DNA of 64,000 bases. Origin: Echinarachnius parma (Eukaryota; Echinodermata; Echinoidea; Clypeasteroida; Echinarachniidae). Location: assembly GCA_037951105.1 (NCBI GenBank), contig JBAMJV010002995.1, positions 62,001 through 126,000 on the forward strand. Reading direction: 5' to 3'. Each line of letters opens with the position of its first letter. The first letter of the stretch is position 1. Positions 53,371 to 64,000 of the stretch are shown one piece after another. Below the pieces are notes generated by a model. It was given only the letters and a program-made list of their open reading frames with translations. It was not told the DNA's origin and ran no database searches. Position numbers and translations under genes: made by a program.

Positions 53371-55333
53371 TTAAGGACGTTCCCCAGTTAAAGTGAAGTC
53401 CATGTCAGTTTCTTCAAACTTTCCATACCGTAACTTTGACCCATCCGAAGCCCAAATATGCGAATAAAACCATAGGTTCGTGTGCTTGTTTTTCTTCTAC
53501 GGGACTCTGAAGAATATGGCAATCTGACGTCCAGTATAGAATGATAGCTTAACAGGATCAAGGCCAAGATAGGCAACAAAATGTCCAATAGCAAACTTAA
53601 ATCCCCATAATTCTTTCAAAATCCACGTAATTTTCTCCAAACTTGGGAGAATTGTAGAGAAAGGTATCCAAAACGAGGAAAGAAAATTTAATGTTGGGGG
53701 TGTATGCTCTTAATCTTGCTAGCAGCGCCCTCACGCGGCAGAAAACACCAATATCCTAAAAATCCTTCTCAGGGACGTTTTCTGTTAGGGGTGGGATAAT
53801 GGGCAAGGTTCATAAAACTTATGCTGTACATTCAAAACCCATGTCACTTTTACGAAACTTGCCAAAATTATAGAGAAAGGGTTACTGAATACAGAAAAAA
53901 ATATAAAAATGGGGGGTTCGTGTGCTCGTTTTTGTGCTAGCAGCTCACCCATGCGGCAGAAAACATCGTAAGACCACAAAATCTGGTCTGGAACCTATCC
54001 ATTGATGCACTAATGGGGTGGGTTCATAAAACTTATGCTGTACAATCAAAACCCATGTCACTTTTACGAAACTTGCCAAAATTGCCGTGATAGGGTGGGG
54101 AAATATTCACAAAGGACGGTCCATGTGTTGGTGTTTTTTTTTTGTGTGTTTTACTTGCAGCGCCCCATGTGGTATTCTGTGTGTTAAACTCCACACCGCC
54201 GGACAGGTTCTTTCGCCAAACTTGACATAATTGTGGAAAAAGTGATAGGCCTACTGGAGGAAGACAAATCAGGAAAGGGGAGTTGTAACATATTAGTCTG
54301 CCCTCCCAATGAAAAAATAATTCTTGATCTATAATAGTGTTGATTGTAGATTGCATTTGTTTGTTGTTGCAGTGGTTGATATGCTGTAAACTGTCGCGAT
54401 GTACTTTGCGTCCCAAAAAAGAATGAAACATATAGGAAAAAAAACAGAACCCTGAAACAGGGGTAATTAACCAACTGATAGAGTTTCACAGTGTAAAAAC
54501 AATTCTTGGACAAATCATGCTTAGTATCAGTGAAAATGTTTAACACGAGTCAAAAGTAAGAGAAAAAATATCTGCACAATTTTTGCCCAAATTTGTTGCA
54601 ATTCAATGTACAGTTGTTTTCTCACACGAAACCTTGAATTGCAAATGATCGGGCAATCCTCAAATTGGAAAACATTTCGCTGACTTAACATTATCAAATT
54701 GGCAGTATTTGATCCCGAAAATGAAAAGGAAATGTTTCTTGTTGCATTCATAATGAAATACATCACCTTGACAAAATATTATAACAAAATAGTGTGTGTA
54801 ATATTGCCAATTTGATGATAGAATAGATATTTTGCCTCTTGGAAACAAAATATGTTTGGGCCTCTGTTGCCAATGAATTGAACCAAGATAAATGAAGGTG
54901 CGTGTGTTTGTCACAACGTATGATCAATATGAACTCAAATGCCATCTCTAGAGTCCTACATTCTTACATTGTTTTGATTAAAATTTTGTCAAGTACTCAT
55001 TTACAACAATTTTTAGTGAAGACAACACAGTTAACAGTCAAACATGGGTAAATGCAAATGTATTAGGCTTTTGAGATGACATGAAAAACATTCTTTCCTT
55101 GTCGTTTTGAACTTCCTATCTAAAAGGGAGGTAGGCAAAAAAGAAGGTAGTGGTCAAAAATTCATGCCATTATTGAATGTCATCAAATTATAACAACCTT
55201 GTTTATGATTTGAAGCAGAGGTGCATAAACGTATTCATACGTCACAATTAGATACGCGCAAAGCCATTCATGCGTCATCTGACCAACCTGCGCAGTTCGG
55301 ATGCGCACAAACATAACTGGGGAACGTCCTTAA
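53371..55333. mobile_element. 1.96-kb transposon with perfect 20-bp TIRs
   Basis: The left end TTAAGGACGTTCCCCAGTTA is exactly inverted at 55314-55333. The left half holds three diverged tandem repeats of about 210 bp (near 53580, 53800 and 54015), each with CATAAAACTTATGCTGTACA or ACCCATGTCACTTTTACGAA and a GCAGCGCCC segment. No transposase frame was recognised, so it is probably non-autonomous. TTAA may be part of the target duplication. Confidence 0.8.
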
Positions 55334-56900
55334 ATCATAGAGGAATGATCTACTAGATCTGCTGGCCCTTTGGAATTACATACTTCAATATGCAGTACAT
55401 TTCATTCCTAAATTAATATTTAGTGCCATTCATGTTTTTAATAAATGTTGTGATGTATGTAATTAATCCTAATACATGTGTGTATTTTATATGAAATATA
55501 TTGTTATTAGAATGTTCAATAACGATAAAGCAATAGATTACCCGTCAACTTGTAAGGTATTTTCATTTAAACAGTGAAACTGCATCGATTATCAGTATTA
55601 CATTTGTCAAACTGACACACCAATACACGTGCCTTGATATGTTATGTGAATAACTTGTGTATTTGTGTCACTTTGCGTCCCTTTGTGTCAATATTACTGT
55701 TTGCTCGGTATGCCGTTATTTACAGTTTATGTCCATCAATAATCATGTTATGTAATGACAAGTTAGCATTAAACAAACACATATAACAAATATTAATGAT
55801 TATGATGTACCATGATGCATAACCAACTGAATAATATGAAAAGAATGTCTGCGATATTCTAGACGTATGATACAATTTTTGTATATATATATAATACAAC
55901 ATCTTTTTATTTGTGTACATTCAGCGTTATTCCTTAGATTTGAATACAAGTTACATGTTATATTCATTTCAGCGTTATTCCTTAGATTTGAATACAAGTT
56001 ACATGTTATATTCCTTCCTGTGTGTGCAATATATTAGTATTTGTTTACCTATTTGTATTTATACGTGTATTGTTCACTTCAATTGTATCTTTGTTATCAA
56101 TTTGATCGATAATTATTATAATAATTGTTATATTTAATGTGTGCACACTTTTACATGGCATTGGCAATCGTACTTGTAATCCTTAACGTTGTCGTAATCA
56201 AACCTGTTTACAAGTGCAGTTTAGCCGTAGGGTTGCCTAACATGTGGTGATCATGGTGATTGTAAACAACTCAAATATTTGTGCACGAAACATATTATGT
56301 GTATTATAATAAATTTCCATATACAATTATGTATGTCAAGATTTTGCAAGAGCTACATTATTTTAAATGATGTACTTTCGTCACCTAAGATTCTTCGTGG
56401 TAGATTTGTATTCAACGAATGATTTTGCTGTGACGTATTACCGTGTCTTACGTACTTAAACACATTGCTTCCACAACGCAGTATGCTGACGTTTTATTCA
56501 ATATAGCTATTTCTGTTTACCCTTAGTTTTAACTGACTCCGACGTATATGTATGGCGGGTCGCTTCGACTTTTTTTCAGATATCTAAGCGATATCTACAA
56601 TACAGAATAAATTAAGATAGACTCTGCCAATCCCTTCCGCAGTGCAGTGATCGAAGTTGCACGGAATGTACGCGCCCGCGGAGGCAGCTAGCTAGCGCAG
56701 CGAGAGTCAGGCCCGTCCAGTGCTGCGGCCCTGCCGACCGTACCCCGGTAGACATCGCTTAGATGTAAAAACAAGCACAAATATGTCTTAAGTATAAAAT
56801 CGTTCAGATTACTAAATAATTAGTTTAAATTCTCAACTCTGAATACGTCAATTAGTTCAGCGAGTCCGAACTCCTCCAAAGTCTTGACGGTATAGTCAAC
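55334..56900. other. Intergenic DNA with a 50-bp direct duplication
   Basis: A stretch starting TCAGCGTTATTCCTTAGATT is repeated once in tandem (55920-55969 and 55972-56020). A GC-rich patch at 56630-56760 stands out but has no coding frame. Otherwise nothing recognised. Confidence 0.45.
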
Positions 56901-57200
56901 AGTTTTTTAAACAACAACATAAAACACCTTACTTTTTTAAACAATAGTTTTAAGCAACAACTTTGAACAACTGACTTTTAAACAATATTTTTGAACAACA
57001 TTTTTAAACAACGGACGATTTTAAACAATATTGTTAAAGAATGCTTAAACAACCATGCTGTTTAAAATCTATTGTTTAAAAAGTTGTTTAGAATTTTAAA
57101 CAACTTACTGTTTAAATATTAAACAATCTTGGTTGTTCAAAATTTTAAACAATGTTGTTAGAGGGACCGGCTTAAACAGCGTTTTTGGCTGTTGTTTAAA
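56901..57200. repeat. TTTAAACAA words in both orientations
   Basis: TTTTTAAACAACA, TTTAAACAATATT and, further on, ATTGTTTAAAA and GTTGTTTAAAAAG are interspersed over 300 bases. They could form many local hairpins. No coding signal. Confidence 0.7.
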
Positions 57201-57363
57201 AAGTTTTTTAATTTTGATTTGCTGTGTACGGATTCAAAGCTTGATATGAAATGAAAGAAGATGTCGGGCTTATCATTGATATAAAACAATATTGTGTGTA
57301 TATTTTGAATACACATTTTTTGTTTTACCATACCTTTTTTCTGAGTGTGTATACTTATGATAA

Positions 57364-57505
57364 TTAAAGGGATAGTTGAGTTCTGGTAAGGAGAGTACAG
57401 TTTTGGTGAAACTGAATTTTAGTAACCAAAACCTGCATCATTACATTACAAACCAATAGTTATAACTAGAAAGGAACACAAAATTACAAATGACGTAGTA
57501 AAGAT
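57364..57505 (+). mobile_element. TTAA-type MITE, left part, interrupted by LINE
   Basis: It begins TTAAAGGGATAGTTGAGTTC and runs to AATGACGTAGTAAAGATC. There the poly-T (LINE poly-A tail on the minus strand) starts. Confidence 0.7.
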
Positions 57506-58176
57506 CTTTTTTTTTTTTTTTTTTTTTTTTATGATATTTATTTTATTCATTGCTCAAAACAAAATAACAATAACAAACAATAAGAGAAATCAGTACATAT
57601 AATATAATCAGTATATTAACGTATTTTCACATCTTAACATAATCATGTAAAATATCATTTTAAATTTACATCTAAATGACACAAACAAAATTGTATTGTT
57701 GTACATCAAATAAAGCAGAGCATGAACATAAAAAAGGGGGGAAAGAGGGAAAAACTCTTTTCCCCTCAAAGAACAGACCTATACAAGTGCTTAAATACAC
57801 ACACACACGCGTGCACACACCCACACACCCATCCACATAAAACATGCCTACATCTGGTGAGAATCTCGACCATTATGTCCGCCTTATTCGTTGTATTGCT
57901 TCTGTTTGCCTTCCTTATTCTAAATTGTCCCACTTTCTAAAATGATACGTTAGTGTACCACGGTCCCCAGCTAAATACTTCTCCTCCTTTCTTTTTTCTA
58001 ATAATCTTTTCTTAATCTCCAAAGCAGTTGGTGGTTTATTTCTATTTTTACTATCTATAAATATCATGTATTTTACCAAAATTATTATATTATTTAATAA
58101 CTGTTCCTTCCCTATATTTAACTCAACTATTCCTACGTGGATATCTTTCCAATTTATATTTCTAATCTCTACTAAA

Positions 58177-59971
58177 TTAAATAAATTTCCACACGCTTCC
58201 CAAATTGGTTTTTACTTTCTCACAAAGAAAAAACAAATGCTTGTAAGTTTCTTCATATTTACCACAAAAAGAACATAAATTACTATCAACCATTTTAAAT
58301 GTATATAAATATAATTTAGTATATATAATATTATAAAGCATTTTAAATTGAAATTCTCGAAGCTTACTATTCAAAGTGCATTTTCTAAGTCTTAAGAATA
58401 TTAATTGTATGTCTTTCCCATTAATATTATAAATCTGCTCTAAATTTTATTCTGCATATGATTTTTCTACTTTTTTACTCAATAAAAAAGTATATTTCAT
58501 TTTTGAAGTAACCTTATCTAACATATATACCTTGTCAACAATTAAAAGGTTCATATCTAATTCCCTATCTATATTTAAGTGAATATTTGTATTCAAAAAT
58601 TGTTTCCATGAAGGGGGAATGCCAAGAAAAATACGTTGTATTTCCATAATCTCTAAACTATTTAAACCTTTTCTTTGAAATTCCTCATTTGATTTTATAT
58701 TACCTTCCCCATCAACAATATGATGCAACCTATAAATATTCTTTTTAAAATAACTGTTCATTGAAAGGAACATGTCCATCAATAAAAACAAATCTATTAT
58801 TACAAATAATTTCATTCCTTTTAGAAATATTTTCTTTTAACAAAAATGTTTTTGTGGCAATCCAAGCGTCCAACATGTCTCTATAAAAAGCTGGTAATGC
58901 TAATTTAAATATATCTATGATTGCATTATTATTATAAAATATCAAAGTTCCACCAAAATCTTTAGTTAAATAATTAAAATATTGCTTCCATCCCATATTT
59001 GCATCCCCCGTTAAAAGTCTCTTTATCCACATAATCCTCTGCACTAAAATGAATAAATGGAAGTCAGTTAATCTTAGCCCACCTCTACAATAATCTAAGA
59101 ACATTACATTACGCTTAATCTTATCTTTTCCATTCCACAAAAAGTCAAAAACCAATTTATCCAAATCTTGAAATACCCAATTCGGTACTGGTGTCAGTGC
59201 CGACACATAAATTAATTTCGACAAAATAAACGTTTTTATCAATTGAATTTTTCCCATTAAAGTTAAATCTCTTTGTTTCCACCACGATAGCAACTTTTTA
59301 ATTTTACTCAAAATTTCCTTATAATTTGTCTTTCCTGAACTTCAACATCTAAAGAAAAATAAATACCCAAAATCTTCACTATTTGTACTATTTTACCAAA
59401 TGGAAGAGCAATATCTTTATTTTGAGAAGGGCCTAACAATAATATGAAAGTGTTTTCTTTATTAATTTTTAATCCAGAATTTCTAGCAAAACTTTCAAAT
59501 AATTTCTCCACCCTTTTAAATGATTTGGAGTCCCGAATAAAAAGAGTCATATCGTCTGCATAAAGAATTGTTTTTATTTGTACGTTATTGAACGTGAATC
59601 CTTGAATTTGAGGGTCTTTATAATTATATTGAACGAACTAAAATTTAAATACAAAGTATAAACAAATATGGGGACAGGGGGTCCCCCTGCCTTACACCCC
59701 TCTTAATATTAAAGTATCCAGTAGATGCGCCCCCATTAAAAACACAACTTTGAGCATTATTATAAATAGTCTCCACCCATCTACAACATGACGGTCCAAA
59801 ACCAAATGTAATTAAAACCTTCTGCAAAAATGTATGTGAAACTAAATCAAAAGCCTTTTCAAAATCAATTATCATCATATATCCAGGTATTTTATTGACT
59901 GATGTATGATGAATTATATCATCTATCATTCTTATTGCTTCACCTATATTTCGATCTTTTAAATATCCCAC
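58177..59971 (-). pseudogene. LINE ORF2 reverse transcriptase and 3' zinc motif, several frames
   Basis: Successive frames give the RT palm (FEKAFDLVSHTFLQKVLITF, GVRQGDPLSPYLF, YADD at about 59560), thumb (SWWKQRDLTLMGKIQLIKTF, FDFLWNGKDKIKR) and a zf-RVT-like CSFC...H...C end at 58177-58374. All catalytic Asp are present. At least four frame changes or stops separate the pieces. Confidence 0.85.
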
Positions 59972-60079
59972 CTGGTTGACAGAAATTATTTCATTTAAAA
60001 CTTTTTTTAATCCTTATTGAAAGCACTTTAGTTAAAATGTTGTAATCTACATTTAATAAGGATATTGGTCTATAATTTT

Positions 60080-61576
60080 TTATAAATAGGGGTCTTCTCC
60101 TTCTTTATGGATTAAACTTATAACTGCCTGTTTTTGTGACGAAGATAATTCCTTTTTTTCGAAAGCTAAATTTAAAGAGTTTACTACCAAATTTCCTATT
60201 AGTGGCCAAAACTGTATATAAAATTCCACACTTAAACCATCGTTATCCGGTGATTTATTACATGCCATTTCTTTTATAGCTGCCAAACATTCTCCATTAG
60301 TTATTTTTCCTTCACACAATAAACTCGAATCTAAATTTAATTTTGGCAAGTCCTGAAAAAAATGATCCACAAAGTGAATTTCCTCCTCTGATTGAGCATA
60401 TAGCTTACTATAAAACATAGATATTTCTTGCATAATATTTTTTTGATCAAAACAAATATTTTCATTTATATAAAGTTTACTAATTAATGTTTTCTTCTTA
60501 TTAAACTTCATTAATTGAGTAAAATATCCAGTGTCTCTTTCTCCACATTCATAGTGTGAAGCTCTAGAGCGAATTTTAATACCTTCATTAATATAATTAT
60601 AACAATCCTGTAATTCTTTTTGTTTTCGTTCCAAGTCATCAACTTTTCCCTGGTCTATCCCATTCAACAATTCATCTTCCAACTTAAAAATATCCTCTTC
60701 CAAATTTACATTTTTTTGTTTTCGTTGTTTTGCCTTTTCTTTTGAATATTTTCTACTAACATTTCTAATTTTCATTTTCAAAAAATCCCATAAAACTCTT
60801 TTATCTTCTATTTCTATTTGAAATTCATCTTTTAATTGAATAATTTCCTCTTTAATACAATTAATATATTCAATAACTTGACATAAACTATTATTCAATT
60901 TCCAATAGGATCCTTGAAACTTAAATGAATTAATTAACTTATCATAAAATTGCAGCTGAATGGCTGAATGATCCGGAGCCATAGAAGGAATTATATCACA
61001 CTTAAAAACTACATGTTCTATTTGCTTAGAAACCAACCAATAATCTAATCTACTTTGCATAAATGGATTAATTTGCCTATACGTAAACTGTTTCTTTAAT
61101 CCATTTCGTACCCTCCAAATATCCAGCAATTCAAATCTATCTAAAAATTGTTCAAATAGAATATTAAATCTAGACTGAACGTTGTGTCTACTATTTCCAA
61201 AATAATCTAAATCTTTATTTAAAATAATATTAAAATCTCCTCCAATAATTATTGCATTATTTTCTTTATCAATGTTCCTTATTAATTTTTCAAAATTTAC
61301 TAAAAAATCAATCTTCTCTAATTCTCTTCCTCTTACTGGCAAATAAACATTAGCAATTATCAATTTCATCCCCTGAATGATGCATTCCATTATAACATAT
61401 CTACCATTATCATCTGAGATAACATTTAAAACCTGAATATCTAATTTATAGTCTATCAAAATAAGCACCCCTTTACTATGGTTTGTCCCATGACTAAAAT
61501 ATGAACTCCCATTCCATGGCAATTTCCAAGTCTCCTCAACTTCAATTGTACTGTATGTTTCTTGTAAAAAAAACAA
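60080..61576 (-). pseudogene. LINE ORF2 endonuclease and RT start (largest open part)
   Basis: 498 codons are open. It contains the apurinic-like (EEP) endonuclease motifs ETYS, NVYLP, GGDFN, LDYW and SDH-type (PDHSAI), then a Lys/Glu-rich coiled linker and the first RT block NKSPDNDGLSVEFY. The true frame starts upstream at 61694, but one extra base in the A8 run (plus-strand 61566-61573) breaks it. The final part ends in EGEDPYL where the frame is lost again. Confidence 0.85.
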
Positions 61577-61694
61577 TATCTACTCCTTTATCTTTACACC
61601 ATATACAAATTTTTTCCCTCTTTGATTTTTCTCGGATTCCATTAACATTCAAAGAAAGAAAATTACACCTAATATAACTATCTTTACCCTCCAT

Positions 61695-63377
61695 AACTAA
61701 ATATTAACATACAAATATTCAAGCATTCTTTTCTCCATATATACAATTCTCCATATATACAATTCACGGGCTAACAAGAGCAGGCTCAAGAATATATAAA
61801 TTACTCCAAAAGCTGACATATTTGCCGAGGTCCCCAACAACATAGGCAATGCAATCAACATTCACACACACCACACACAACAAACACAGTAACTGAACTA
61901 AACTAAATTGTAAGATATATACACTAAACATTGCTCCTCGTTGAGGTTTCTACGACAAAAGAAATAAAAAAGTGTACCAAACACCAACAAAAAAAACCCA
62001 AACATTTCCGCTACTCCACCCCCCCCCCCCCCCTCCTCGATCCCCAACCCACCCCGCCACTCCCCAGCCAGACCAGTCCTATATATTCCAACACGGCTCC
62101 TAGCCTGTACGAGGCAAACTACCTACGTACTTATTATCAACCATAACATACTTATACCAACACTGTCTTAACAAAACACCAATAGAACCTTTACCCGTTA
62201 CGTAACATTCAATAGCTAATACGCAAGGCTATCCACGGGGGGGGGGGGGGGGGGGGGGGGGGAGAATAATAAATTAAAAATCCCAAATCTTGTGAGGATT
62301 TACTCACAATAGCATCACCTGTCCAAATACCATCCTAACATACAGATTTTCAATTTCAAAAGCATGAAAGTAAAAACCTTTACCCGTTAAAGGCCTGGTC
62401 ACAAAAGACGCGACCCCGCGCGACCAAACCCACGAATGCGGCACGCATCGGCCCGAATCCATGGCAAGCCGCCTTAATCCCCAAAAGGCCAGGCCTGCCC
62501 CCAGACGCAGAGCGGTCAATTGCCATAAAAATGTGCACGCACGCTAAGCGAAGTGCATAGAACACAATAATTTCCTGCCACGGATTCGCACCACTGCGCA
62601 CGGCACTCGCGGGCACAGCCGCGCGGAATCGCGCCCAATGCGACCACCCCTTATTAGTAACGTTCCATAGCTATTACACAAGACTATGCACACGAAAACC
62701 CTGTGACCCTACCTCTCCCAGTCATAAACAATGCAGAGTAGAATGCAACTTCACCCGAATCTCATGAGGATTTGCTCAGAATAGCATCTCATATACAAAT
62801 ACCATCTTACCGACCTACTTTAAATTTAATAAAAGCCCAACTTATCTATTTTCATCCCCATAGTATTATAATCTGCTAGACAGACCCAAAGTGTATAAAC
62901 CGTAACCCGAAACAAAATAACTTGTCTTTTAATGAAGAACTCGGCTCCAATAAAGGAAAAGACGCCAAATCCACCTTCCTTAAAAAATTGAATTGACGAT
63001 ATCAATACCTAAATAAACTACGCAATTATCTAAAATAAAAAAAAAGAAAACAAAATTGTAGGCCAAATTACACAGCCAGAATCAACATTTGGAAAGTTCC
63101 ATTTTCACAAACCCAAAAGCATGTTAGAGAAAGTGAAATTAGCGTCTTCCGGAGGTAAGTTCTTAAAATACATTTTAATAATTTCAATTATTTCATGCCC
63201 TCCAAATTTCCACTATCACATAAAAGAAGGAAAAAAAAAATACATCCTGGCATATACCAGGCAGTACTCCCATAATTCGAGGTTGGGCACAAACTACCAT
63301 TTTTTTTCTTTTCCTCTCCCTTCTCCTTCCTTACAAAGTAATTTTTTTTAAATAACGTTTTATTCTATTACTCACTT
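61695..63377. other. LINE 5' flank; mixed repeats, no gene recognised
   Basis: It contains C- and G-runs (62018-62033, 62238-62262) and a GC-rich block at 62390-62645 related to part of the MITE at 41788 (GCACGCTAAGCGAAGTGCAT against GCATGATAAGTGAAGTGTAT). A LINE ORF1 was looked for on the minus strand and not found. Confidence 0.4.
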
Positions 63378-63619
63378 TACCCTGACAGCCGACTGACGTC
63401 TAAATTAGACGTCAGAAAGACGTCACCATGACTATGCCTTTAAAAAAAAAGTTTAACATAATAATTTATATCATATAGAAGACGTCTTTTTAAAGACCAA
63501 TTTTCACAATTAACTTTTTCCGTAAAGAAGTCACAAAAAACAACAATTTACGACGTCCTTAAAACAATGTACATGACAAAAATAAACGTCATTTCTTACA
63601 AGCATTTGCTGTCAGGGTA
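63378..63619. mobile_element. 242-bp MITE with GACGTC-rich interior
   Basis: The left end TACCCTGACAGC is exactly inverted at 63608-63619 (GCTGTCAGGGTA). TA at both ends may be the target duplication. GACGTC/AAGACGTC words repeat inside. Confidence 0.75.
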
Positions 63620-64000
63620 GTTCTATCACAACACAAAACAGTTTACGATATATATACGGTAAAAAAAAAAAAAAAAAAAAAAAACGGTCATGCTCACAGT
63701 TTGCATCAACCCAGTTGAGGTCATGGAACCAGGTCAAAACCTCAGAACTTGCAAAGGAACATTGTCAAACCCATCTATCAACGCCCGATTACGCAATACT
63801 AACTCATAACAACAAAATATTAGACCTGACTGTCCGCGGTCACCCTTTTGTGTCGGTGCCCCCACTGATCCGATCCCTTGTGAGGAATAAATCCCAGTCA
63901 ATTTGCTATTCACTCTCTAAAACTAAATGCAACACTAAATAAAATCACCACAATAAAAATACAATCACCACATTCTTCACACTTCTGATGGCCTCCAACA
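63620..64000. other. Window end, poly-A tract and unrecognised sequence
   Basis: A 24-base A run at 63661-63684 precedes moderately complex sequence with a 75-codon + frame lacking known motifs. It could be a retroelement end, but no motif proves this. Confidence 0.3.

Larger units (their letters stand above)
57506..61694 (-). mobile_element. Tx1/L1-like LINE, nearly complete ORF2
   Basis: It reads on the minus strand from ATG at 61694-61692 to a 25-base poly-A tail at 57530-57506. Endonuclease: CNFLSLNVNGIREKSKREK, then after a frameshift FFLQETYSTIEVEETW, NVYLPVRG, IIIGGDFN, RLDYWLVSK and MAPDHSAI. RT: GYLKDRNIGEAIRMIDDIIH, MIIDFEKAFDLVSH, GVRQGDPLSPYLFIL and YADDMTLF. The C-terminal zinc motif is CSFCGKYEETYKHLFFLC. 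Frame breaks: an 8-A run at 61566-61573, and near 60080-59975, 59640-59550 and others. No ORF1 was identified. Confidence 0.88.

Overview
The window is eukaryotic genomic DNA: AT-rich, intron-dense and full of transposable elements, with no bacterial-type gene packing. GT/AG-bounded exons of one large gene run along the + strand. The mix of repeats (TTAA-flanked MITEs, L2-type, Tx1/L1-type and DIRS-type retroelements, a tRNA-headed SINE) together with a Death-domain/ROCO gene suggests a marine invertebrate, possibly a deuterostome such as an echinoderm, hemichordate or cephalochordate. The species cannot be fixed from the sequence.

1-10.2 kb is a degenerate tandem array of about 3.3 kb units. 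Each good unit has a 58-nt proline-rich linker exon and a 278-nt Death-domain exon on +, then a MITE, a reverse-transcriptase fragment on -, and a CCAACGTT/CCCAAC-rich element. Two units have intact exons (5108-5165 with 5487-5764; 8395-8452 with 8821-9098). Three further Death-domain copies are cut, frameshifted or 5'-truncated. Each linker+Death module is 336 nt and phase 1-1, so modules can be spliced in tandem without breaking frame. The last one is phase-compatible with the first ROCO exon.

10.2-16.5 kb is mostly mobile DNA: a repeat-rich insertion, the 5' half of the same RT element, and a decayed DIRS-like element.

16.5-50.6 kb holds 20 coding exons of a ROCO GTPase (Roc-COR). The joined frame is open for 842 residues with every splice phase consistent. 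Order: P-loop GQERVGKTS, an enlarged loop made of four very small exons, WDFAGQ, THRD, a COR domain, a Cys-containing COR end, a low-complexity tail with a beta-prone RHIM-like Asn-rich stretch, and a C-terminal transmembrane helix followed by the stop. The inferred protein is Death domain(s)-Roc-COR-TM, a plausible membrane-anchored innate-immune or cell-death signalling GTPase. Its introns carry many foldback elements, MITEs, an L2 3' end and a SINE.

50.6-64 kb lies downstream of the gene: a TTAA-type MITE, a 2-kb element with perfect 20-bp TIRs, a TTTAAACAA foldback region, and a nearly complete Tx1/L1-like LINE on - (about 61.7 to 57.5 kb) with an endonuclease, an RT with YADD, and a CCHC-like 3' zinc motif. 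This LINE is inserted into another MITE copy.
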